DNA of 64,000 nt from Empedobacter falsenii (GTDB lineage Bacteria > Bacteroidota > Bacteroidia > Flavobacteriales > Weeksellaceae). The stretch is from contig NZ_CP040908.1 of the NCBI RefSeq assembly GCF_013488205.1, forward strand, positions 3,226,001-3,290,000. The letters run 5' to 3'. Of the stretch, positions 54,871 through 62,654 are shown in pieces (position 1 is the first letter of the stretch; every line of letters starts with the position of its first letter). The translations under genes were made by a program, and so were the position numbers. Below the pieces are notes generated by a model. The model did no database searches. It was not told the origin of the DNA and saw only the letters and a list, made by a program, of their open reading frames with translations.

Positions 54871-56004
54871 TTGAAACGTGTACTTTTTATAGATAGAGAT
54901 GGAACAATGATCTTGGAGCCAGCCGACTACCAAGTTGACAGCTTTTCGAAACTAGAATTCTATCCTGAAGCATTTACTTATTTAGGTAAAATTGCGAAAG
55001 AATTGGATTACGAATTAGCAATGGTTACGAACCAAGACGGTTTGGGAACGCCCGCTAATCCAGAAGAATTATTCTGGCCGATTCAAAATTTCGTGGTAAA
55101 AGCTTTTGAAAATGAAGGGGTGAAATTCGAGGATATTTACATTGATAAAACTTTTGCCCACGAAAATGCTCCAACGCGTAAACCTGGAACGGCATTATTA
55201 ACAAAATACATCAATAATACAGAGTACGATTTAGTAAATTCGTTTGTGATTGGTGATCGAATAACAGATGTGAAATTAGCTCAAAATCTTGGTGGAAAAG
55301 GAATTTTTATCGCGAATGACGAAGCTTTAGGCGCTGACGAGATCAACTATAACGAAGGTTTAAATGAAACGATTGCTTTAAAAACAACGTCGTGGAAAGA
55401 AATTTACGAGTTCTTAAAACTTCAAAATCGCACGGCTTCAATTGTTCGAAACACGAATGAAACAAAGATCAAAATCGATTTGAATTTAGACGGAACTGGA
55501 AAATCGGATATTTCGACTGGTTTACACTTTTTCGATCATATGCTAGATCAAATTGCGCGTCATGGACAAATGGATTTAGTAATTAAAGTCAATGGAGATT
55601 TAGAAGTGGACGAGCATCACACTATTGAAGATACTGCTATTGCTTTGGGCGAAGTTTTTACTCAAGCTTTAGGAAATAAATTAGGCATCGAACGTTACGG
55701 ATTCACTTTACCGATGGACGATTGTTTAGCACAAGCAGCGATTGATTTTGGCGGAAGAAATTGGTTGGTTTGGGAAGCTGAATTTAAACGGGAAATGATT
55801 GGTCAAATGCCAACAGAAATGTTCTATCACTTTTTCAAATCATTTACAGACGGAGCAAAAGCAAACTTAAACATCAAAGCAGAAGGTACAAACGAACATC
55901 ACAAAATCGAAGCGATTTTTAAAGCCTTTGCCAAAGCTATAAAAGTGGCGGTTAAGCGCGATCCAGAAAAAATGATTTTACCATCAACAAAAGGACTTTT
56001 GTAG
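54871..56004 (+). CDS. hisB: Bifunctional histidinol-phosphatase / imidazoleglycerol-phosphate dehydratase
   Basis: Two enzymes in one 377-aa chain. Residues about 1-165 form a HAD phosphatase with FIDRDGT (Asp8 and Asp10 catalytic) and [10 protein letters not shown]. Residues about 185-377 form the dehydratase, with [31 protein letters not shown] and [19 protein letters not shown]. The start is TTG at 54871, two bases after hisC: it gives [12 protein letters not shown], exactly family-like, while the first internal ATG (residue 13) would cut off the catalytic motif. Confidence 0.96.
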   Translation: MKRVLFIDRDGTMILEPADYQVDSFSKLEFYPEAFTYLGKIAKELDYELAMVTNQDGLGTPANPEELFWPIQNFVVKAFENEGVKFEDIYIDKTFAHENAPTRKPGTALLTKYINNTEYDLVNSFVIGDRITDVKLAQNLGGKGIFIANDEALGADEINYNEGLNETIALKTTSWKEIYEFLKLQNRTASIVRNTNETKIKIDLNLDGTGKSDISTGLHFFDHMLDQIARHGQMDLVIKVNGDLEVDEHHTIEDTAIALGEVFTQALGNKLGIERYGFTLPMDDCLAQAAIDFGGRNWLVWEAEFKREMIGQMPTEMFYHFFKSFTDGAKANLNIKAEGTNEHHKIEAIFKAFAKAIKVAVKRDPEKMILPSTKGLL

Positions 56005-56082
56005 ACTTAAGTCTTAAGGTATAAATTCTAAGGATTTTCTTTTCCTTATACACCTTATGACTTAGAACTTAGAACTAAAAAA
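56002..56082. repeat. Inverted-repeat element, hisB-hisH gap
   Basis: The left part starts in the hisB stop: TAGACTTAAGTCTTAAGGTA (which includes the palindrome AGACTTAAGTCT). The right part (56047-56078) reads ..ACACCTTATGACTTAGAACT then TAGAACTAAA before hisH; AAGTCTTAAGGTATA and the complement of TATACACCTTATGACTT match closely, so a long imperfect hairpin is possible. Confidence 0.75.
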
Positions 56083-56661
56083 ATGATAGCAATAGTAAAA
56101 TACAATGCAGGAAATGTAAAATCGGTGTACAATGCGGTAACTCGTTTGGGATACGAAGCAATAATTACAGATGATTTTGAAACCTTGCAAAATGCAGACA
56201 AAGTAATTTTCCCTGGAGTTGGTGAAGCAAGTTCCGCAATGACCTATTTAAAAGAAAAAGGCTTGGATAAAATTATTAAAAACTTAAAACAACCAACTTT
56301 AGGAATATGTTTAGGACAACAATTAATGTGCGCTTATTCGGAAGAAGGAAATACCGATTGTTTAGGAATTTTCCCTATTCAAGTGAAATTATTTCCTTCA
56401 ACAGAAATTGTTCCTCATATGGGCTGGAATACGATTTATGATTTAAAAACACCTTTGTTTAATGATGTTAAAGAAAACTCCGACATTTATTATGTACACA
56501 GTTTTTATTGCGAAAATTCAGAATATACAATCGCGAAAACAGACTATATTTTAGAATATTCAGCTGCTTTAAATAAAGATAATTTTTACGCAACTCAATT
56601 TCACCCAGAGAAATCTGCAGGAATAGGAGAACAAATATTAAAAAACTTTCTAAGTTTATAG
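56083..56661 (+). CDS. hisH: Imidazole glycerol phosphate synthase, glutaminase subunit HisH
   Basis: Class I glutamine amidotransferase that supplies ammonia to HisF. The 192-aa protein has the nucleophile Cys76 in GICLGQQLM, and the His174/Glu176 pair in FHPEKSA; GNVKSVYNAV, FPGVGEASSAM and PHMGWNTIYDL are conserved. It is separated from hisB by a repeat element and from the next gene, a protease, by 19 bases. Confidence 0.97.
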   Translation: MIAIVKYNAGNVKSVYNAVTRLGYEAIITDDFETLQNADKVIFPGVGEASSAMTYLKEKGLDKIIKNLKQPTLGICLGQQLMCAYSEEGNTDCLGIFPIQVKLFPSTEIVPHMGWNTIYDLKTPLFNDVKENSDIYYVHSFYCENSEYTIAKTDYILEYSAALNKDNFYATQFHPEKSAGIGEQILKNFLSL

Positions 56662-56680
56662 TAATTATAAATTCACACAC

Positions 56681-59600
56681 ATGAAAAAAATAGTTTTTAC
56701 TTTACTTAGTGCTTTTGCAATTTCACAGGTTTCTGCTCAGGAAAAAGTGTATTTCACCTCTACTCCTTCTTTAAGTCCAGATGCTAAAACGGTTTATTTT
56801 AGTTACGATGGCGATATTTGGTCAACTGATATTAATGGCGGAAATGCAGCAAGAATCACAGCTTTAGAAGGCGAAGAAATTAATCCTCGTGTTTCACCAG
56901 ATGGAAAATGGTTGGCATTTAGTTCTAATCAATATGGGAATTACGATATTTATATAATGCCTATAAATGGTGGACAAATCAAACAATTGACGTTTCATCA
57001 AGCCAAAGACGAAGTCGAAAGTTGGAGCTGGGATAGTAAATCGATCTATTTTACATCAAACCAAAATAATGGATTTGGAAGTTTTAAAATTGATTTAGAC
57101 GGAAAAACACCAGAAGCGCTTTTTACAAATTATTTCAACACAACAAATGGTTTAGTAGAAACTCCTCAAGGCGAATATATTTTCACCAACTCATCTGAAA
57201 GTGCAAGTCAAGTTACACGAAAAAGATACAAAGGAGAAAATAATCCAGATTTATTAGGATATAATCCAACCACAAAAAGTTATAAACAATATACCGATTA
57301 CAACGGAAAAGATTTTAATCCAACAGTTGATAAAAACGGAATTATTTATTTTATTTCGGACGAAAATAATGGCGAATACAACTTATATCAATTAGCAAAT
57401 GGTAAAAAAGAAGCGTTAACAAAATTTGAAACTTCGATCAAGAAACCTTTTGTTTCGGCTGATGGTTCAAAAGTTGTTTTCGAAAAAGAGTACCAATTAT
57501 TTGTTTACGATGTAAAAGCAAAAACGTCGAAACCTCTTACAATTAATGTCAATTCGAATAAATCTTTAGAAAAAGAGCAAAATTTTGAAGTTGAAAATAA
57601 TATTGATTATTTTGATATTTCTCCCGACGGAAAGAAAATGGCTTTTGTAAGTAGAGGAATTATTTTTGTTTCGGATAATGAAGGAAAGTTTGTCAATCAA
57701 ATTTCTGATGGAAAAGAACGTGTTTTAGAAGTAAAATGGTTGAAAGACAACAAAAATTTAATCTTCAATCAAACCTACAAAGGTTATCAAAATTGGTTTA
57801 AAATTTCGGCTGACGGAAAAGGAAAAGTTGAACAATTAACTTCTGATTTAAGAAATAATCGAGACATTACATTCAACAATGATTTATCACAAGCTGTTTA
57901 TTTAAGTGGACGCGATGAAGTCAGATTATTAGATTTGAAATCACTTAAATCATCAACAATTGTTAAAGATGAAATTTGGGCTTTCCAAAATTCGAAACCA
58001 TCTTTTTCTCCAAATGATGAATATGTGTTATTCTCTGCAAAACGCAATTTCGAGTTGGATATTTTTATTCACAACATCAAAAAAAATACAACTGTTAATT
58101 TAACGAATACTGGTGTTTCTGAAGCTGATCCTACTTGGTCTCCAGACGGAAAATATATTTATTTTTCAAGCGATAGAAAAAATCCGTCCTATCCTTTAGG
58201 AATGCAAGAATCAAGTATTTATCGCGCTTCTTTAGATTGGTTTGATCAAGCTTATAAATCAGAGAAATTTGATAATTTATTTGTCGAAGAAAAAAAGGTT
58301 GAGAAGAAAGAGAAAAAAGAAGAAAAGAACGATTTTAAAGCATTAACTATTAATCCAGAAGGATTCTTGGAACGAATTGAATTGGTAACAGATCGTTTTG
58401 GATATCAGACAAATCCTTTTGTTTTTGCGGATGATAAAAAGCAATTTTTATTCTATAACACCAATCAAGAAAATGGAAAATTTCAGTTATACAGAAAAAC
58501 AACCACTGATTTTGAAGAAGATAAAACAGATAAAATATTCAACAAAGGCGCTGATTTTATCGTAAAAAATGAGAAAAATCTTTATGCTTTAATCGATAAT
58601 TCTGTTTACAAATTTGGCATTAGTTCTACAAATCCTGAAAAAGTTAGTATTAAATATAATTTCAATAAAAACTTAGCTTCAGAATTCAATCAAATGTACG
58701 AGGAAGCTTGGGCTGGAGTAGAAGAAAATTTCTATGATGAGAATTTTCACGGAATCGATTGGAAAGCTAAAAAAGAGCAATATGCAACGTTTTTACCTTA
58801 TGTCAACAATCGAAATGATTTGAGAATTTTGTTAAATGATCTATTAGGTGAATTGAATTCTTCGCATTTAGGTTTTTCATCTTTCGGAAAAGAAGAGAGT
58901 CGAAGATTGAATTATTTCACCAACGAAACAGGAATTATTTTCAGAAAAGATCAACCTTTTACAGTTGAAAAAATCTTACGAAAATCTCCTGCTTTCCTTA
59001 AAAATGTTGATGTTCAAGAAGGTGATATTTTAGTGAGTGTAAATGGGCAAAAAATCGATCAAAACCAAAATCGTGAAACTTATTTTACAACGCCTAAAAA
59101 ATTAGAAGAATTAACGCTTGAATTTGACCGAAAAGGAAAAACAATTTCGACGAAGATTCATCCAATTTCAAATAACGAATTGAAATCGCTTTTATATGAT
59201 GAATGGATTTATGAAAATCGTCAGCGTGTAAAAAAATTAAGCAACGATAGAATCGCTTATTCGTACATGAAAAATATGTCTACTTCTGAATTGGATGTGT
59301 TTTTATTAGACATGGTAGAGCAAGAGAATAGAAAAGATGGTGTCATTTTAGATTTGCGTTTCAATACAGGTGGAAATGTACATGATAAAGTCTTGAACTT
59401 TTTATCGCAAAGACCTTATTTGAAATGGAAATATCGTGAAGGACAATTAACTGTTCAACCGAACTTTGCACCGTCAGGAAAACCAATTGTTTTATTAATT
59501 AACGAATACTCATTAAGCGATGCAGAAATGACAGCCGCAGGATTCAAAGCCTTAAAATTAGGAAAAATCATCGGTCAAGAAACGTATCGATGGATCATTT

Positions 59601-59800
59601 TTACTTCTGGAAAAGGATTAGTTGATGGTTCATTTTATCGTTTACCAAGTTGGGGAACTTATACTTTGGATGGACAAAATTTAGAAAAAACTGGTGTTAA
59701 ACCTGACATTTATATTAAAAATACATTCTTAGATCGATTAGAAAATAAAGATCCTCAATTGGAGCGTGCAATCCAAGAGGTCATGAAAGAATTAAAATAA
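56681..59800 (+). CDS. Tricorn-like S41 family peptidase with beta-propeller and PDZ domains
   Basis: A 1039-aa exported protease placed inside the his operon. The signal peptide is MKKIVFTLLSAFAISQVSAQ. Residues about 25-540 contain WD40-like PD40 repeats (LSPDAKTVYFSYDGDIWS; NPRVSPDGKWLAFSSNQ; DPTWSPDGKYIYFSS), which form one or two propellers. A Lys/Glu linker (KKVEKKEKKEEKND, about 543-556) and a C-terminal section follow with a tricorn C1-like domain, PDZ (RKSPAFLKNVDVQEGDILVSVN) and S41 peptidase. Ser728-His729 (NSSHLGF), a nucleophile Ser946 in YSLSDAE and DLRFNTGG are present as in tricorn. Its role with histidine synthesis is unclear; it may be a passenger. Confidence 0.87.
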   Translation: MKKIVFTLLSAFAISQVSAQEKVYFTSTPSLSPDAKTVYFSYDGDIWSTDINGGNAARITALEGEEINPRVSPDGKWLAFSSNQYGNYDIYIMPINGGQIKQLTFHQAKDEVESWSWDSKSIYFTSNQNNGFGSFKIDLDGKTPEALFTNYFNTTNGLVETPQGEYIFTNSSESASQVTRKRYKGENNPDLLGYNPTTKSYKQYTDYNGKDFNPTVDKNGIIYFISDENNGEYNLYQLANGKKEALTKFETSIKKPFVSADGSKVVFEKEYQLFVYDVKAKTSKPLTINVNSNKSLEKEQNFEVENNIDYFDISPDGKKMAFVSRGIIFVSDNEGKFVNQISDGKERVLEVKWLKDNKNLIFNQTYKGYQNWFKISADGKGKVEQLTSDLRNNRDITFNNDLSQAVYLSGRDEVRLLDLKSLKSSTIVKDEIWAFQNSKPSFSPNDEYVLFSAKRNFELDIFIHNIKKNTTVNLTNTGVSEADPTWSPDGKYIYFSSDRKNPSYPLGMQESSIYRASLDWFDQAYKSEKFDNLFVEEKKVEKKEKKEEKNDFKALTINPEGFLERIELVTDRFGYQTNPFVFADDKKQFLFYNTNQENGKFQLYRKTTTDFEEDKTDKIFNKGADFIVKNEKNLYALIDNSVYKFGISSTNPEKVSIKYNFNKNLASEFNQMYEEAWAGVEENFYDENFHGIDWKAKKEQYATFLPYVNNRNDLRILLNDLLGELNSSHLGFSSFGKEESRRLNYFTNETGIIFRKDQPFTVEKILRKSPAFLKNVDVQEGDILVSVNGQKIDQNQNRETYFTTPKKLEELTLEFDRKGKTISTKIHPISNNELKSLLYDEWIYENRQRVKKLSNDRIAYSYMKNMSTSELDVFLLDMVEQENRKDGVILDLRFNTGGNVHDKVLNFLSQRPYLKWKYREGQLTVQPNFAPSGKPIVLLINEYSLSDAEMTAAGFKALKLGKIIGQETYRWIIFTSGKGLVDGSFYRLPSWGTYTLDGQNLEKTGVKPDIYIKNTFLDRLENKDPQLERAIQEVMKELK

Positions 59801-59875
59801 ATTTAAGACTTAAGTTGTAAGGCGTAAGAAGTTACACCTTAGATCTTATGTCTTACACCTTAAAACTAAAGAATA
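59801..59875. repeat. Inverted-repeat element, protease-hisA gap
   Basis: Left arm AGACTTAAGTTGTAAGGCGT.. and right arm ..CTTATGTCTTACACCTTAAA are imperfect complements (about 16 of 20 positions). The right part ends AACTAAAGAATA before the hisA ATG. Confidence 0.7.
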
Positions 59876-60589
59876 ATGAGAATAATCCCAGCTATAGATA
59901 TTATCGACGGAAAATGCGTTCGATTATCGCAAGGCGATTACGATACAAAAAAAATATACAACGAAAATCCGTTGGAAGTAGCAAAAGAATTCGAGGATTA
60001 CGGTATCGAATATTTGCACTTGGTGGATTTGGATGGCGCTAAATCAAAGCAAATCATTAATTATAAAACGTTAGAATTAATTGCTTCTAAAACCAATTTA
60101 AAAGTTGATTTTGGAGGTGGAATTAAGGCTAATGATGATATTAGAATTGCTTTTGAATGTGGTGCAAACCAAATTACAGGCGGAAGTATTGCGGTTCAAA
60201 ATCCGACCTTATTTCAAGAATGGATTGATCAATACGGAAGCGATAAAATCATTTTAGGCGCAGATGCTAAAGATCGAAAAATTGCTACACATGGTTGGTT
60301 AGAAACCTCAGAATTAGATGTGATAAATTTTATCCAAGAATATAAAACCAAAGGAATTGATTATGTAATTTGTACAGACATCGCGAAAGATGGTATGTTA
60401 CAAGGAACTTCAAACGAATTGTACGCTGAAATTTTAGCAGCTTCGGATGTCAAATTAATTGCTTCTGGCGGAGTATCCTCAATTGATGATCTAATCAAAG
60501 TAAAAGAATTAGGCTGCGAAGGAGCAATTTTAGGGAAAGCGATTTATGAAGGGAGAATTGATTTGAAAGTTCTTAGTCCTATGCTCTAA
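59876..60589 (+). CDS. hisA: ProFAR isomerase HisA
   Basis: TIM-barrel isomerase converting ProFAR to PRFAR. It is 237 aa, with [19 protein letters not shown] (Asp8 catalytic), [20 protein letters not shown] and the second aspartate in [11 protein letters not shown]. The terminal codons (VLSPML) lie in CTTAGTCCTATGCTCTAAG, part of the repeat family, so the C-terminus may have been rewritten. It is followed by a four-helix-bundle gene, separating it from hisF. Confidence 0.96.
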   Translation: MRIIPAIDIIDGKCVRLSQGDYDTKKIYNENPLEVAKEFEDYGIEYLHLVDLDGAKSKQIINYKTLELIASKTNLKVDFGGGIKANDDIRIAFECGANQITGGSIAVQNPTLFQEWIDQYGSDKIILGADAKDRKIATHGWLETSELDVINFIQEYKTKGIDYVICTDIAKDGMLQGTSNELYAEILAASDVKLIASGGVSSIDDLIKVKELGCEGAILGKAIYEGRIDLKVLSPML

Positions 60590-60600
60590 GTTCTAAGGAA
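60573..60600. repeat. Partial repeat element at the hisA end
   Basis: GTTCTTAGTCCTATGCTCTA then AGTTCTAAGG resembles the left arms in the other gaps; I see no clear right arm before the next gene, only CTTACTAAACTTATAGCTATG. Confidence 0.4.
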
Positions 60601-60636
60601 AATATTTCGTAAATTTTACTTACTAAACTTATAGCT

Positions 60637-61011
60637 ATGAATACATTTGAATCTTTGTTAGTATGGAAAAAATCTCACGAATTAACATTAAAAATTTACG
60701 AGATTACCAAAAGTTTTCCAAAAGAAGAAATATTTGGTATCACAAGTCAAATTAGACGTGCCGCATATTCTGTACCTTCAAATATTGTAGAAGGTCGAAA
60801 GAAAAGTACAATTCCGCACAGATTAAGTTTCTTATCTCATTCAATAGGATCCTTAGAAGAAGTTAAATATTTTCTACTATTATCTAAAGATTTAGGCTAT
60901 TTAAATCAAGAAATTTATGATACTATTTTTCCATTAACTGAAGAAGTAGGAAGACTTTTAAATGGTTACGAAAAATTTATAAAGAACGACAACTTTAGTT
61001 CTAAGACTTAA
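60637..61011 (+). CDS. Four-helix-bundle protein (23S rRNA intervening-protein / S23-like)
   Basis: A 124-aa protein of the four-helix-bundle family found in 23S rRNA intervening sequences and, in Bacteroidota, as stand-alone genes; the fold is shared with the diversity-generating-retroelement accessory protein. It starts MNTFESLLVWKKSHELTLKI, with the signature FGITSQIRRAAYSVPSNIVEG and SLEEVKYFLLLSKDLGYL. Function unknown; pentamers that bind nucleic acid are known for relatives. It lies between hisA and hisF. Its last codons (NFSSKT) are inside the left arm of a perfect inverted repeat. Confidence 0.88.
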   Translation: MNTFESLLVWKKSHELTLKIYEITKSFPKEEIFGITSQIRRAAYSVPSNIVEGRKKSTIPHRLSFLSHSIGSLEEVKYFLLLSKDLGYLNQEIYDTIFPLTEEVGRLLNGYEKFIKNDNFSSKT

Positions 61012-61111
61012 GTTGTAATTTTAAAGGTATTTAAATTAATATAAAAAAAACAGTTCTAAATTTAGGATGTAGGATTCTAACCTTAAGTCTTAGAACTTAG
61101 AACTTAGAACT
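60998..61111. repeat. Inverted-repeat element, four-helix-bundle gene to hisF
   Basis: GTTCTAAGACTTAAG (60998-61012) is the exact complement of CTTAAGTCTTAGAAC (61082-61096). The right part continues as tandem CTTAGAA units (about 61089-61109) and ends AACTAAA before the hisF ATG. Confidence 0.85.
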
Positions 61112-61114
61112 AAA

Positions 61115-61867
61115 ATGTTAAAAAAAAGAATCATTCCGTGTCTTGATATCAAAGATGGACGAACAGTAAAAGGCGTTAATTTCGTTGGACTACGCGATGC
61201 AGGAGATCCGGTAGAATTGGCAAAAAAATATGTAGAAGAAGGCGCTGATGAATTGGTGTTTTTGGATATTACAGCGACTTTAGAAAAGCGTAAAACCTTA
61301 GCTGAAATGGTTGAAAAAATTGCTTCAGCGATTAATATTCCGTTTACGGTTGGTGGCGGAATCAATTCGGTGGAAGATGCTTCGGCAGTCATCAAAGCTG
61401 GAGCGGATAAAGTTTCAGTGAATTCTTCTGCTGTTAAAAATCCTCAATTAATAGCAGACTTAGCAGCTCGATTTGGATCGCAATGTGTAGTCGTTGCAGT
61501 AGATACTCGCGATGTCAGCGGAACACAAAAAGTTTTCGTAAGCGGTGGTAAAATTGAAACCGAATGGGAAACACTAGATTGGGTCAAAAAAGTAGAAGAA
61601 TTAGGTGCTGGCGAAATTCTGTTAACATCTATGGATGGCGATGGAACAAAAGCTGGTTTCAAAATTGATATCACGAAAGCGGTTGCTGATGCTGTAAATC
61701 TTCCAGTAATTGCTTCTGGAGGAGCTGGAAAAATGGAGCATTTTACAGAAGTTTTTACCCAAACAAAAGCAAGTGGTGGATTGGCTGCAAGTATTTTTCA
61801 TTTTGGTGAAATTCCAATTCCGACGCTTAAAAATTATTTAAAAGAACAAAATATTCCGATACGATGA
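61115..61867 (+). CDS. hisF: Imidazole glycerol phosphate synthase, cyclase subunit HisF
   Basis: TIM-barrel synthase that, with HisH, forms imidazole glycerol phosphate and AICAR from PRFAR and ammonia. The 250-aa protein has [19 protein letters not shown] with Asp11, the GGGINSVED loop, VDTRDV and the second catalytic aspartate in [13 protein letters not shown], and [13 protein letters not shown]. Its stop overlaps the hisIE start by 4 bases (ATGA), so the two are coupled. Confidence 0.97.
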   Translation: MLKKRIIPCLDIKDGRTVKGVNFVGLRDAGDPVELAKKYVEEGADELVFLDITATLEKRKTLAEMVEKIASAINIPFTVGGGINSVEDASAVIKAGADKVSVNSSAVKNPQLIADLAARFGSQCVVVAVDTRDVSGTQKVFVSGGKIETEWETLDWVKKVEELGAGEILLTSMDGDGTKAGFKIDITKAVADAVNLPVIASGGAGKMEHFTEVFTQTKASGGLAASIFHFGEIPIPTLKNYLKEQNIPIR

Positions 61868-62475
61868 ACATCGATTTCAATAAAAGTAATGACGGATTAG
61901 TTCCTGTTATTATTCAAAATTATCTTAACAACAAAGTTTTGATGTTAGGCTATATGAACGAAGAAGCTTTTAACAAAACCCAAGAAATTGGAAAAGTGAC
62001 CTTTTACTCTCGTTCAAAAAATAGATTATGGACAAAAGGTGAAGAATCAGGAAACTTTTTAGAAGTAAAATCAATTGCAGTTGATTGCGATAACGATACA
62101 GTTCTAATCAAAGCAAAACCTTTTGGACCGACTTGTCATACAGGTTCTACGACTTGTTTTAAAGAAGAAACCAACCACGGATTTGTATATGAATTAGAAC
62201 AAACCATTAACGATAGAATTGATTTAGACAACGATCCAGATTCGTATACCAACAAATTATTCAAAAGAGGAATCAATAAGGTTGCGCAAAAAGTAGGTGA
62301 AGAAGCAGTTGAATTGGTAATTGAAGCCAAAGACAACAACGATAATTTATTTATTAATGAAGCCGCAGATTTAATGTACCACTATTTAATTTTATTAAAA
62401 GCCAAAGGTTTCAAATTAGAAGATGTAGAAAATGTTTTGAAATCAAGAGAAAATGGTCCAAGACGAGCTGAATAA
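61864..62475 (+). CDS. hisIE: Bifunctional phosphoribosyl-AMP cyclohydrolase / phosphoribosyl-ATP pyrophosphatase
   Basis: A fusion of steps two and three in histidine synthesis. The N-terminal HisI part (about 1-110) has [11 protein letters not shown], the [17 protein letters not shown] segment and zinc-ligand cysteines Cys75, Cys91 and Cys98 ([16 protein letters not shown]). The C-terminal HisE part (about 112-203) is helical with [21 protein letters not shown] and [16 protein letters not shown]. Last gene of the operon, followed by a terminator. All his pathway activities are present in the window. Confidence 0.97.
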   Translation: MNIDFNKSNDGLVPVIIQNYLNNKVLMLGYMNEEAFNKTQEIGKVTFYSRSKNRLWTKGEESGNFLEVKSIAVDCDNDTVLIKAKPFGPTCHTGSTTCFKEETNHGFVYELEQTINDRIDLDNDPDSYTNKLFKRGINKVAQKVGEEAVELVIEAKDNNDNLFINEAADLMYHYLILLKAKGFKLEDVENVLKSRENGPRRAE

Positions 62476-62491
62476 AGTAGTTTAGAAATAT

Positions 62492-62520
62492 AAAAGATTG
62501 CAGATTAGCAATCTTTTTTT
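62492..62520 (+). terminator. Rho-independent terminator of the his operon
   Basis: AAAGATTGC, loop AGATTA, GCAATCTTTTTTT, 17 bases after the hisIE stop. Confidence 0.85.
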
Positions 62521-62596
62521 GTTTTCAAAAAACTGATGTTTAGCAGAATTAACCAAATTTATTTAATTTAATTAGAATTAATATAAATAAAAATAA

Positions 62597-62604
62597 TACT
62601 TTTG
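62597..62604 (+). promoter_or_regulatory. -7 promoter box for the ankyrin gene
   Basis: TACTTTTG matches TAnnTTTG, about 50 bases upstream of the ATG; no TTG at the usual spacing. The remaining gap 62521-62654 is AT-rich with nothing else I can support. Confidence 0.4.
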
Positions 62605-62654
62605 AAATCAAATTAAAATTAGTCTAAATAATCATTACAATATATTCTATTCAT

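Noticed and set aside
54866-54873. TAACTTTG at the hisC-hisB junction as a promoter
   Set aside because: It matches the -7 consensus but includes the TTG start codon of hisB, and the TSS would be inside the coding region.
59848-60042. 64-aa plus-strand frame at the hisA start
   Set aside because: It begins in the repeat element and runs out of frame through hisA; the Arg/Lys-rich product has no support.
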